Positions 47,695-55,160 of a stretch of 64,000 nucleotides of DNA are shown in pieces. The position numbers and the translations under genes were made by a program. This DNA comes from Kutzneria kofuensis (lineage in GTDB: Bacteria > Actinomycetota > Actinomycetes > Mycobacteriales > Pseudonocardiaceae), in contig NZ_JACHIR010000001.1 in NCBI RefSeq assembly GCF_014203355.1, positions 4,652,038 through 4,716,037 of the forward strand. The letters run 5' to 3'. Below the pieces are notes generated by a model, which worked only from the letters and a program-made list of their open reading frames with translations, searched no databases and had not been told where the DNA came from. The first letter of the stretch is position 1. Each line of letters opens with the position of its first letter.

Positions 47695-48219
47695 CTAGCT
47701 CGCCCTGCCGACCATCAAGCTGTCGCCGCGACGCTGCTGGCCCTGCGCGATGCTCCGCTCCCAATCAGCCCCCTGCTTGAACTTCTTGGTTAGCGCTTCG
47801 AGCACGGCCAGGCGCGCGGCATACCAGTGCGCCTTCTCGTCGACGAGCTCCGGCTCAGCGCCGAGCCCTGACAGCAGACCGGCCAGTTCAGCTGGTCCGA
47901 GCGCCTTCGCGGCGTGACGGCCAGCCACCAGGTCTGGCCTGTTGTCCTTGAGCTGCCGACGCACCGCTTTCGCTTCGACGCTGTACAGCTCGGCCATCGC
48001 CACGCAGGCAGCAGCCAGCGCGAAGTGCAGCGCAGCCTTGTTCAACACCCAACCGACACGCGTGGCTATCGAGGCGACGCCGTCGGGGCGCCGGGCCTCG
48101 CAGAGCTTTGCCACAAGTTCCAACAACTCACGGCGGTGTTTGGACGTCTTCAGCTCGTCCGGCAAGCCAGCAGCTCGCACCTCCACGGCACGATTGCGAA
48201 CTGTGCTTGTGTGCGGCAT
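47695..48219 (-). CDS. Hypothetical AICE protein
   Basis: 174-aa mostly helical, basic protein with no recognised domain. Central segment RVGWVLNKAALHFALAAACVAMAELYSVEAKAV is a long amphipathic to hydrophobic helix pair, not a clear membrane span. ATG 48219 is preceded by GGAGATCTAGAG. It lies downstream of two small genes on the same strand. Confidence 0.6.
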   Translation of the reverse strand: MPHTSTVRNRAVEVRAAGLPDELKTSKHRRELLELVAKLCEARRPDGVASIATRVGWVLNKAALHFALAAACVAMAELYSVEAKAVRRQLKDNRPDLVAGRHAAKALGPAELAGLLSGLGAEPELVDEKAHWYAARLAVLEALTKKFKQGADWERSIAQGQQRRGDSLMVGRAS

Positions 48220-48265
48220 CTCTAGATCTCCTTGTGGAATGGCACGAGCCGAAGCAGATCGGCCA

Positions 48266-48502
48266 TCAGCCCTCGCCCCGCTTGACGAGCCAGGTGACGT
48301 GTTTCGCCATCAACGGCAGGAGTCGAGCAACAAGCCGCGCCGCGACGTCCCGGGCCAACACCAGGTTCAACTGGTCGGCCCCATCGCCGAACCTCACCGT
48401 CACGTGGAACTCACTGACGTCCGTCACCGTCACCGGAACCTGTGACCACCCGACCTCTGCCACCATCGGCTTGCCGTCTTTCTCGCGGCACAGCACCAGC
48501 AT
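48266..48502 (-). CDS. Small hypothetical AICE protein
   Basis: 78-aa protein (MLVLCREKDGKPMVAEVGW, TVRFGDGADQLNLVLARDVAARLV), beta-rich first half and helical end. Its ATG overlaps the stop of the upstream gene, so the two are co-translated. Function unknown. Confidence 0.6.
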   Translation of the reverse strand: MLVLCREKDGKPMVAEVGWSQVPVTVTDVSEFHVTVRFGDGADQLNLVLARDVAARLVARLLPLMAKHVTWLVKRGEG

Positions 48503-48732
48503 CAGGACACCCCCTTCCCGGTCTCCGCCGCCGCAAGGCCGGCACGGCCCTGTCGAATGGCCTCCTCCAGGTGGTCCAAGGCCCGACGGTCGATGATCAA
48601 GGCAACCGGGAACGCCTTGCCGAGCTTGATCTCGACCCGATCCGCGAACGGCAACGCGTTGGCCCGCATCGGCAGGTCCGCCGTCAGGTGGACGTGCACC
48701 AGGTCGCGCATCTCGCCGTCCTGCCCGGTCAC
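48502..48732 (-). CDS. Small hypothetical AICE protein
   Basis: 76-aa protein starting at GTG 48732 (MTGQDGEMRDLVHVHLTADL, VEIKLGKAFPVALIIDRRALDHLEEAIRQGR). First gene of a small minus-strand unit running into the 78-aa and perhaps the 174-aa genes. Function unknown. Confidence 0.58.
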   Translation of the reverse strand: MTGQDGEMRDLVHVHLTADLPMRANALPFADRVEIKLGKAFPVALIIDRRALDHLEEAIRQGRAGLAAAETGKGVS

Positions 48733-48920
48733 GCGTTCGCAATGGACAGGAAGGCCGCGGATCGGCCCCTCTCGTTCCGGCTCCCAGATGAAGTGGTCAT
48801 CGCGTCGTCTCCCATCTGCTCGCCGGGTACTCCGGCGTTCGCTTCAAGGTCCACTTTCGGCGGAAAGCCAGGACGTGAGCACCGCCCGACGGGATTTCTG
48901 AGGACGTCCTGCTAGCCTCA

Positions 48921-48940
48921 AGTCGTCCCTACTTGTCCCT
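48921..48940. promoter_or_regulatory. Tandem TCCCT motif before the XRE gene
   Basis: CGTCCCT and TGTCCCT occur ten bases apart just before the ribosome-binding site of the XRE/DUF5919 gene. A repeated half-site here could be the binding site of that regulator; weak evidence. Confidence 0.25.
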
Positions 48941-48949
48941 GGAGCCGAG

Positions 48950-49693
48950 ATGGCAAACGAGCGCCTACGCGATGCTCTGCTGCGCAACGGGCTGACGCCG
49001 GAGCAGGTAGCGAATGGCATCGGGGTCGATCCGAAGACCGTCGAGCGCTGGATCACCAAGGGACGAACGCCGTACGCGAAGCATCGGCACGCCATCGCGG
49101 CGTTGGTCCGCGAAGCCGAGAACTACCTCTGGCCGAACGCCGTCGCGCCCGAGCGGGCGACGGAGATCGGCGGCTCCGAGGTCATCAAGGTCTATCCCCA
49201 CCGCAACTCGGTCCCGCGCGAGCTGTGGTCGCGGCTGATCGACAACGCCGCCGAAGAGGTTGAGGTGCTGGTCTACGTGGGGATGTTCCTCACCGAGGAC
49301 CGCAACCTGATCAAGATCTTTCGGGAGAAGGCACAGGCCGGCGCGCGGATCCGCCTGTTGTTCGGCGACCCGGCCAGCCGAGAAGTCGCCCGCCGCAGCA
49401 CGGAGGAGGGGATCGGCAAGAACGCCATCGCGGCCAAGATCGGCCAGGCCCTCGCGTTCTTCCGACCGCTCGACGGCGTGCCCGGCATCGACATCCGGTG
49501 CCACGGCACCACGCTCTACAACTCGCTCTACCGGTTCGACGACGAGATGATCGTCAACCCGCACATCTACGGATTCCAGGCCGCCCACGCGCCTGCCCTC
49601 CACCTGCGCCGGCTGTCAGCGGGCGACCTGTTCGACTCCTACTCGGAGAGCTTCGAGACCGTGTGGAAGGCAGCCAAGCCGCCCAAGTGGTAG
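48950..49693 (+). CDS. XRE regulator with DUF5919 (PLD-like) C-terminal domain
   Basis: 247 aa. Residues 1-50 form a Cro/XRE helix-turn-helix (LRDALLRNGLTPEQVANGIGVDPKTVERWITKG). The rest, with VEVLVYVGMFLTEDRNLIKIFREKAQAGARIRLLFGDP, is the DUF5919 domain that resembles phospholipase-D-like folds but lacks an obvious HKD motif. The gene is found beside NUDIX and HD genes in many streptomycete AICEs, as here. ATG 48950 with GGAG six bases upstream. It probably regulates element maintenance. Confidence 0.85.
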   Translation: MANERLRDALLRNGLTPEQVANGIGVDPKTVERWITKGRTPYAKHRHAIAALVREAENYLWPNAVAPERATEIGGSEVIKVYPHRNSVPRELWSRLIDNAAEEVEVLVYVGMFLTEDRNLIKIFREKAQAGARIRLLFGDPASREVARRSTEEGIGKNAIAAKIGQALAFFRPLDGVPGIDIRCHGTTLYNSLYRFDDEMIVNPHIYGFQAAHAPALHLRRLSAGDLFDSYSESFETVWKAAKPPKW

Positions 49694-49702
49694 GCAAGAC
49701 CT

Positions 49703-50173
49703 GTGCCGAAGAGGGACTACCTGGACGACCCTGCCGCGCCGAAGGCGAACAGCATCGTCCCCGCCGCAAGCGCTTTCGTGCAGGACGAGGCCGGCCGTGT
49801 GCTGATGATCCGGCGGACCGACAACGACCTCTGGGCCATCCCCGGCGGCGGCCAGGACGTGGGGGAGACCATCGCCCAGACCGCCGTCCGGGAAACCCTC
49901 GAAGAGACCGGCATCGACATCGAGATCACGGGTTTGGTCGGCATCTACTCGAACCCCGCACACGTCATCAGCTACGACGACGGCGAGGTCCGGCAGGAGT
50001 TCTCCGTCTGCTTCCGCGCCCGCCCGGTCGGAGGCGAGCCTCAAACGAGCAGCGAGTCCCGCGAAGTTCATTGGGTCGAGCCGGCCGACCTGGACGACCT
50101 GAACATCCACCCGTCCGTCCGGCTCCGCATCGACCACGGGCTAACCGGATCGGCCGCCCCGTACTACGACTGA
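49703..50173 (+). CDS. NUDIX hydrolase (Pif-like)
   Basis: 156-aa protein with an intact Nudix box, G-x5-E-x7-REx-L-EE-x-G, inside PGGGQDVGETIAQTAVRETLEETG. In pSAM2 the Nudix protein Pif gives recipient-level immunity that stops transfer into cells already holding the element, and this gene has the matching context. GTG start at 49703, nine bases after the XRE gene, hence one operon. Ends with a 10-base convergent overlap with the HD gene. Substrate unknown. Confidence 0.87.
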   Translation: MPKRDYLDDPAAPKANSIVPAASAFVQDEAGRVLMIRRTDNDLWAIPGGGQDVGETIAQTAVRETLEETGIDIEITGLVGIYSNPAHVISYDDGEVRQEFSVCFRARPVGGEPQTSSESREVHWVEPADLDDLNIHPSVRLRIDHGLTGSAAPYYD

Positions 50174-50730
50174 CCGAGCCCCGCGGCTTTCAGCCGTTCG
50201 TTCGTGCGCTCGACCGCGCCCAGCAGCTCCGGCCACGCCCAGCGGATGAAGCACGACACCAGATCTTCCGGTCCGTAGCGCTGCTGAATCTCCGCGACCC
50301 GGTCCGTGATCGTCGTACGCGTGCCGTCCGGCGTCGTCGTCATGTCCGCCCACCACAGCGCGTCCCGCAACGGCGTCTTCTCGTCCTCAAACTTCGCCAG
50401 CTCCGCCGACAGCCCACGTAGCTCCGCCTCAAGCACCGCGCAGGAGTGATGCGCCACCAGGTGTACCAGCCGATCCGGTGCGTTGATCGCCCTCAGGTAC
50501 CGCGCCCCGTCGAGCGGGTGAAACCGGGTCTCGGCGATGTTCGGCGCATAGCCCACGTCGTGCAACACAGCCGCCGCAACCACCAGCTCGCCGTCATCCC
50601 CAAACAGGGCAGCTGATCGACGTGCCTGTTCAGCGACGCCTTGGACGTGAGCCCATCGTCTCGGCAAGGGCGCCTGAAGCAGACCCTGCGCCACCTTGTA
50701 CGCCCACGCCACCAGCTCCACGGCGATCAT
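50164..50730 (-). CDS. HD domain protein
   Basis: About 188-aa metal-dependent phosphohydrolase-like protein: RRWAHVQGVAEQAR provides the first His, LHDVGYAPN the HD pair, and HLVAHHS a further His. Common third member of the XRE-NUDIX-HD cassette in AICEs. The start is uncertain: ATG 50730 has AGG immediately before it; GTG 50721 has AGGAT at a better distance. The substrate (nucleotide or other phosphoester) is unknown. Confidence 0.82.
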   Translation of the reverse strand: MIAVELVAWAYKVAQGLLQAPLPRRWAHVQGVAEQARRSAALFGDDGELVVAAAVLHDVGYAPNIAETRFHPLDGARYLRAINAPDRLVHLVAHHSCAVLEAELRGLSAELAKFEDEKTPLRDALWWADMTTTPDGTRTTITDRVAEIQQRYGPEDLVSCFIRWAWPELLGAVERTNERLKAAGLGQS

Positions 50731-50830
50731 CCTAGAAGTCGCTGCTGTGGCCCCGTGTTCACAGTTTCTTCTCTTCATCAAGGCGCGCCGCCGGCGGCGG
50801 CGCGCTGGTCACCTTGGCAGCTCATGGCGT

Positions 50831-50904
50831 GGCCGCAAGCCCGGAAGGGCGCGCGACGGGGCCCCTGCCTTCGGCGGCCCCGCGCGACCCTTCCGGCCGC
50901 GGCC
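50831..50904. repeat. 74-bp GC-rich imperfect dyad
   Basis: Arms of about 31 bases (outer GGCCGC, inner CCGGAAGGG then GCGCG and GGGGCC, matched by GGCCCCGCGCG, CCCTTCCGG, GCGGCC) around an 11-base loop with a TTCG tetraloop-like centre. It lies alone in the 300-base gap between the HD gene and dam. Candidates are a single-strand origin or sti-like locus, clt, or a strong terminator. Confidence 0.6.
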
Positions 50905-51088
50905 AACCGGTGCGCACGTTCGCCGGCCGCCGATAGCAAGAGCTTCAGTCCTATCCATCGAAGAACAGCGGTCTGCAGTCGCCACACGCCCAGATGATCA
51001 CCCGTTAGCACCAGCTACGGCGCAACACAGCACTTCATTAACCCTGGAGATCAATTTAACTTAAGCCCAATAGGATCGTCACCGCGAA

Positions 51089-52012
51089 TCAAGCTTCTAC
51101 GGCTAGTCGCAACTGATTGGCCTTCGCCCTGGAGATTCCCGCAGGCGATGCAACCTGTGGAATCATTAGGTTCTCCGAAAAGAACATAACTTCGGCGCCG
51201 CTAGCAACAGTCGAAGCGCTATATCCCAGCGAGTAGCGTATGTTAGGATACCCATTATAAAGCGAAAGAATCTCAGGTGCGGCGTCGTAGGACACGATCC
51301 AGCGTGTTTCCAAGCGTTTGATGAGGTCGCAAATCTTTACGTGATCATCATGCTGATAGAAGTTATCGTAGAGACGGGCGCCTTTTACGTAGTAAGGTGG
51401 ATCAAGATATAGCAACCTGGTGTACTTGCTGTCACTGTCGACGTCGCGCAGGAGTTTGGCCGCGTCTTTTCTAGTGACAGAGATACGGCTCTTATAGCTC
51501 GCTATTTTACGCACTCGCTCACACAGTGCATCTCGATTGAACCTGGCGTCGATCTTCCAGTTGCCCTGCTGATTGAGGCCGCCAATTACGCCGCCGCGCG
51601 TGATAATTCCTGATCGATTCGTCCTATTTAGAAAGAAAGTAGCGAACCCCAAGTCCTCGGGAGAGGACTTGGGGTTCTCGTACGTTTCCTTTTGTTGTCG
51701 CCACTCGTCGACGTCTAGCTTGACCGCTTGAATTCGGTCGCACAGCTTTTCTGCGTCAGTCAGTGCCAGCTTCCAGAAAGCGTGCACTCCCTTATTTAGA
51801 TCGTTGATGCGGATCCTATCGGCATAGCCGTCGAAAAGTAGGGCGAGAGCCACACTTGCGCCTCCGGCATATGGCTCGATGTACTCAACATTCGAAAGCG
51901 AGTTATGTGAGATGAGAAGCTTGAGGAAATTGCTAACTTTAGCCTTGCCTCCAGGGTAGCGCAATGGCGACGGGTAGCGTTCCTGCGTCTCCGCAAGCTT
52001 CACCTTTTTCAC
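51089..52012 (-). CDS. Dam-type DNA adenine N6-methyltransferase
   Basis: 307-aa methyltransferase of the D12/Dam class: RYPGGKAK (residues 18-25), SAM motif I EPYAGGASVAL (46-56), NRTNRSGI (129-136) and catalytic DPPY (204-207) are all intact. It would methylate adenine in a short target. The gene is AT-richer than the element core and overlaps the ParB-like gene by four bases (GTGA), so the two proteins are made together. GTG start. An orphan, regulatory or self-protecting role in a two-gene module are all possible. Confidence 0.88.
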   Translation of the reverse strand: MKKVKLAETQERYPSPLRYPGGKAKVSNFLKLLISHNSLSNVEYIEPYAGGASVALALLFDGYADRIRINDLNKGVHAFWKLALTDAEKLCDRIQAVKLDVDEWRQQKETYENPKSSPEDLGFATFFLNRTNRSGIITRGGVIGGLNQQGNWKIDARFNRDALCERVRKIASYKSRISVTRKDAAKLLRDVDSDSKYTRLLYLDPPYYVKGARLYDNFYQHDDHVKICDLIKRLETRWIVSYDAAPEILSLYNGYPNIRYSLGYSASTVASGAEVMFFSENLMIPQVASPAGISRAKANQLRLAVEA

Positions 52013-53550
52013 CTAACCCAAATCTGCTGGATGAACGGCTGCAACTCGTCCCAGCAAGTGCGAATTTCTGACGGCCTCGGGAAAACGTAAGGATTATGAA
52101 CGTACTGATTCAACGTTGTAGTGGAAATGGAGAACGGACTCTTGCCCTCCGTCACCTTGATCACCGACTTTTCGAGCTGCTCACCGATCTTCCCTGCAGT
52201 GCGCATATGTTCAGCGGCCGACTTCATTCGCTTCGCGAGCGCAGTGTTACGCCGTTCATCTTCGGTCATCACGCTCTCGCGGATCAAGTACTCATCAACG
52301 CTCAACTCGACAAAGACGCGGAGTAGTACCGCGCATGCGTTTGCATACTCCTCGACATCAAGCTTGAGCAATTCGTGGTATATTCCCTTAATCCGCGCGT
52401 TGGTGACCTTGAGATTGCACGTCCGTGGAATTGTGAACGACCGCGGCCTCGAAATTCGCGCGCTACCCGGCGTAGTGTTCGAAGGGGTAGGATTCGCTGG
52501 GGTCGACTTTTCTGTCCCATCCGTTTCCTTGGGGCGAACCAGGCTTCCATTGCTGCCCGAAGCGCCCTTCGTTACGTCTACGGTGGATCCCACGGCAGGG
52601 CCAGAGACGTCAGGCCCACTCGCAGGGCTCGAACCGTCGACGGTCGCGCCCGATTTAACGCTGGGCTCTTCTGCAGTTGAAACCTCAGCTACCACAGAGA
52701 GTTCATTTAGAGCTATAGCCTCAGGTAGCCGTGTGCTCGGATCTGGTAGATCGATTGGCAAAAAATCGTCGATGTACTTACTTCGATCATCCTCGTAGTA
52801 CACGTCGGTTACCTTTATGTCACCCGTACGAAGATCGTTGACGATCTTGCGTAGTCCCTTGTAAATCTCGGGGCCAGGGTAGGATGAATAAAGAACTCCA
52901 CGCCTCAGCTCGAGTCCGAGGGCGTCCCGAACGGTCCTCGTTGAAATTAGGCGCTGGAGCGTCGTGATGATCTTGTTTGTTCCGGCAACGGCAGGTGCTA
53001 CCCGGTCAACGAAATCTATAACCTGACCGGCAGGTGCCCGCTTTGCGTCAGATCCATGACGACTCTTAAACCGGTCCTTCTCGTCGGCGCCCCACTCGAC
53101 AAGACCTGTGCCATTGTTTGCTCCCGTATGCCTACGCTCAATCCAAGGCCAGGCGTCATCCTCTGTTGCAAATAGCACGCACGTGACTGAATTGATGGGC
53201 GACTCCAGGAAGCGCTCGGACAGGCCGCGCAGTTTCCGCAGCTTTGCAGGTGGCAGCGCCCCGTCGACGATGCGGGGGTCATGCAGTGCCTTAAGCGCCA
53301 GCGTGCGCCGATTCCCTTCCAACACCTTGTAGTGGTTGGCAACTTCGGGATCGGCCACAACAGCGGGAACTGTGAGCGGGTCCAGTCCGCGCTCAACGAT
53401 GTCTTCCGCTAGTGCTACGACATGATCCCCCGCAACACGTGCAAGTGCGCGGTATGTAGATTCCTGGTCAGGCTGAATTTCGGTCAGTCGAGAATTTGCC
53501 TGATCGAGCAGAAGCTTAGACACGCTGATCCTCTTTGTTGGCAAATCCAT
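52009..53550 (-). CDS. ParB-like N-terminal domain protein with helical C-terminal domain
   Basis: 513 aa. The N-terminal 90 residues form a ParB/sulfiredoxin-like nuclease domain with VLEGNRRTLALKAL (GNRR at 79-82). Residues 120-265 continue with WPWIERRHTG and GVLYSSYPGPEIYKGLRKIV. Residues about 290-375 are a Ser/Pro/Thr-rich linker. The C-terminal 135 residues (GIYHELLKLDVEEY, CAVLLRVFVELSVDEYLI, LNQYVHNPYVFPRPSE) form a helical HEPN-like domain. Pairing with Dam suggests a restriction- or partition-like system in which this is the effector; not demonstrated. ATG 53550. Confidence 0.78.
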   Translation of the reverse strand: MDLPTKRISVSKLLLDQANSRLTEIQPDQESTYRALARVAGDHVVALAEDIVERGLDPLTVPAVVADPEVANHYKVLEGNRRTLALKALHDPRIVDGALPPAKLRKLRGLSERFLESPINSVTCVLFATEDDAWPWIERRHTGANNGTGLVEWGADEKDRFKSRHGSDAKRAPAGQVIDFVDRVAPAVAGTNKIITTLQRLISTRTVRDALGLELRRGVLYSSYPGPEIYKGLRKIVNDLRTGDIKVTDVYYEDDRSKYIDDFLPIDLPDPSTRLPEAIALNELSVVAEVSTAEEPSVKSGATVDGSSPASGPDVSGPAVGSTVDVTKGASGSNGSLVRPKETDGTEKSTPANPTPSNTTPGSARISRPRSFTIPRTCNLKVTNARIKGIYHELLKLDVEEYANACAVLLRVFVELSVDEYLIRESVMTEDERRNTALAKRMKSAAEHMRTAGKIGEQLEKSVIKVTEGKSPFSISTTTLNQYVHNPYVFPRPSEIRTCWDELQPFIQQIWVR

Positions 53551-53807
53551 AACCTGACCTGGCCCCTCCGCTACTCTCGTGGCTACTTGCCGGCGGCTAG
53601 CCTACCGCATTGCATGCCGAAAGCACATTCAAAATGCAGAGCCCCCGGCTGCCCTCCTACCTCCCTCGCCCACACGATGGGCATGCGAAGTCGGTCGAGA
53701 CGCGGGACAGAGGTACCTCTCACCTAGGCGCAATCAAGCATCCAAACGGCCGTCTTTCACCTGTTTGTGCTGGTAGTGACTCGGTGCGGCAACGGATGGG
53801 CTTGCGC

Positions 53808-53835
53808 TCCTAGCGCCTGCATGCAGGTACTAGGA
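53808..53835. repeat. 28-bp near-perfect palindrome
   Basis: TCCTAG-CG-CCTGCATGCAGG-TA-CTAGGA: the arms pair throughout except two positions. The inner 12 bases are a perfect palindrome. It may bind a dimeric or tetrameric protein such as KorSA, Xis or the ParB-like protein. Confidence 0.5.
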
Positions 53836-54112
53836 CTCGGAACTACGGTCAAGCATCTGCACCAACTCGAGATGCTGGAGCCGCTGATCCGTAGCCTGGA
53901 CACGACTGCGAGCATCGAAGGCGACACCCCAGGTAGTGGGCGAGTTGCAAGTCGGCCTCCAGTGCACCTGTTTGCACTCCAACTGGCCCTAGGCAGGGTA
54001 TTACCAGCGCAAATGCCGCAGGCTGCCAGCGTTGGGGAAGTCCTCGCCGGACGGGCAGGCCAACAGGATGGATGCGGACTGCGGCAGGCTGCGGTTCGGG
54101 AGCGGCCTTGAC

Positions 54113-54248
54113 CGCGCCATCCCGTCGACCTCCCGGAGGGCAATCACACGCATCAAGGGGGCGCTCCCAGCCGGAGCCGGTAGTCCTGCCCGCATGTGCC
54201 CCCTTGACACGCGTGATCGGGCGTTGCCAGGTCGACGGGATGGCGCGA
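54113..54248. repeat. 136-bp imperfect inverted repeat next to attR
   Basis: Arms of about 49 bases: CGCGCCATCCCGTCGACCT and, further in, ATCA-CGC and TCAAGGGGG on the left (54113-54161) pair with CCCCCTTGA, GCGTGAT and AGGTCGACGGGATGGCGCG on the right (54199-54248), with a 37-base centre. No coding potential. Candidate single-strand origin, transfer locus or structured RNA. Confidence 0.6.
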
Positions 54249-54249
54249 G

Positions 54250-54314
54250 GCCACTCCCTTGTGGTCGGGAAGCCAGGCGCGGCCGACGTCGATCGCCGCC
54301 GGTAGGGGAGTGGC
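54250..54314. repeat. Second inverted repeat beside attR
   Basis: GCCACTCCC (about 54250) and GGGAGTGGC (ending 54314) form nine-base arms around a 47-base spacer, immediately after the larger dyad. Confidence 0.4.
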
Positions 54315-54406
54315 AGCGCGGAACATGTGCGGAATACGACCCGGCGCGCAATCCCGCAGGGTGGTAAAAATGCAGGTCAGGGCCCTGAGTCGTTAGATCA
54401 GCAAGG

Positions 54407-54442
54407 GCTGCACCATGGAGCTCCGGGACTGACCGGCGACTT
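54407..54442 (+). repeat. attR: right attachment-site repeat
   Basis: Second copy of the 36-bp repeat. It is the original 3' end of ddaH, still reading CTMELRD and stop, now separated from the rest of the gene by the element. Chromosomal sequence resumes with the PPOX gene. Confidence 0.92.
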
Positions 54443-54466
54443 CCGCCCCGATCGGAAGATCGCCGG
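54433..54466 (+). terminator. Original ddaH terminator, left arm within attR
   Basis: CCGGCGACTTCCG and CGGAAGATCGCCGG form a 13-bp stem with one bulge around seven bases. The left arm is partly inside the attachment repeat, so in the integrated state ddaH at the other end has lost the right arm. Confidence 0.6.
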
Positions 54467-54488
54467 CCTCGGCCGCGTTGCTGTGTCC

Positions 54489-54878
54489 ATGGAACTCGAC
54501 GAGGACACGCGCGCTCTGCTGGACGGCAAGAACTTCGCCACCGTCGCCACGCTCGACGGCGACGGTGGCCCGCACACCTCCGTCGTGTGGATCGCGCGCG
54601 ACGGTGACGCCGTGCTGTTCTCCGTCACGGCGAAGCGCCAGAAGGCCCGCAACCTCGCCCGCGATCCCCGGATCAGCCTGACTGTCTTCGACGTCGCGAA
54701 CCCGTACCACTCCGTCGACATCCGCGGCACCGCCGAGCTGATCGAGGACCCCGAGAAGTCCCTGCCCCGCAGGCTCTCCCAGAAGTATCTCGGCGAGGAC
54801 CCGCGGCCCGAGCCGGCCGAGCTGCGGCGCCTGATCGTGCGGGTGACCCCGCACAAGGTCACCGGCTTCTCCGTCTGA
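54489..54878 (+). CDS. PPOX-class (split beta-barrel) oxidoreductase, possibly F420-dependent
   Basis: 129-aa flavin/deazaflavin-binding split-barrel protein: FATVATLDGDGGPHTSVVWIARDGDAVLFSVTAKRQKARNLARDPRISLTVFD is the cofactor-binding half, and the usual HSVDIRGTAEL strand follows. Actinobacterial members commonly use F420, but FMN or heme binding cannot be excluded. I give ATG 54489; GTG 54483 two codons upstream is also possible. Before the insertion it lay directly downstream of ddaH. Confidence 0.82.
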   Translation: MELDEDTRALLDGKNFATVATLDGDGGPHTSVVWIARDGDAVLFSVTAKRQKARNLARDPRISLTVFDVANPYHSVDIRGTAELIEDPEKSLPRRLSQKYLGEDPRPEPAELRRLIVRVTPHKVTGFSV

Positions 54879-54942
54879 CCGCCGGCGGTTCCACATCGAA
54901 ATAGTGAGGCAGCCCCGGCGATGTCCGGGGAGGCTGGGTCCC

Positions 54943-55113
54943 ATGAGGGACAGATTCCGGGACGCGATGCGGCTGATGCGGGGGCATGATCCGCAGCTGT
55001 GGGAGGACGGCTTCCACACACTGCGCCCGCACGCCGCCGACGAGGACGCGGCGTTCCGCGGCTGGGCCAGGCGCGGCCTGGAGCTGTTGGACGGCCGGGA
55101 GTCACGGAACTGA
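54943..55113 (+). CDS. Small hypothetical protein
   Basis: 56-aa charged helical protein (MRDRFRDAMRLMRGHDPQLWEDGFHTLRPHAADEDAAF). ATG 54943 has GGGGAGG ten bases upstream. The repeating helical pattern resembles the start of a HEAT-like repeat protein. Function unknown; located just upstream of the deacetylase gene. Confidence 0.6.
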   Translation: MRDRFRDAMRLMRGHDPQLWEDGFHTLRPHAADEDAAFRGWARRGLELLDGRESRN

Positions 55114-55160
55114 TCGCCGGCGCCGCGCAACCCGACGCACAGCCCCCGCGTCGGCCGGAC

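Larger units (their letters stand above)
53551..54406. other. Right end of the element, non-coding with palindromes
   Basis: 856 bases between the ParB-like gene and attR without a supportable gene; reading frames present have no family likeness and poor start signals. It holds a 28-bp palindrome at 53808, an AGTGCA/TGCACT repeat near 53956-53973, the decamer CACCTGTTTG twice (near 53758 and 53964), a large dyad at 54113-54248 and a smaller one at 54250-54314. This is the pattern expected for recombination accessory sites or a transfer/replication locus. Confidence 0.55.
38696..54442. mobile_element. AICE (pSAM2-type integrative and conjugative element) inserted in ddaH
   Basis: A 15.7-kb element flanked by 36-bp direct repeats. 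It holds the AICE module set in order from the left end: cargo gene, int, xis, repSA (all minus), DUF2637 membrane protein, traSA, a small conserved regulator-like protein, korSA, small hypothetical genes, XRE/DUF5919, NUDIX (Pif), HD protein, and a dam/ParB-like cargo operon near the right end. AICEs excise, replicate as circles by rolling circle, and move as double-stranded DNA through the FtsK-like TraSA. No pra activator or recognisable SpdA-D set is present. All core genes look intact, so the element may still be mobile. Confidence 0.9.

Noticed and set aside
53757-54143. Short frames on both strands in the right end of the element
   Set aside because: No recognisable sequence and they run through inverted repeats; more likely non-coding.
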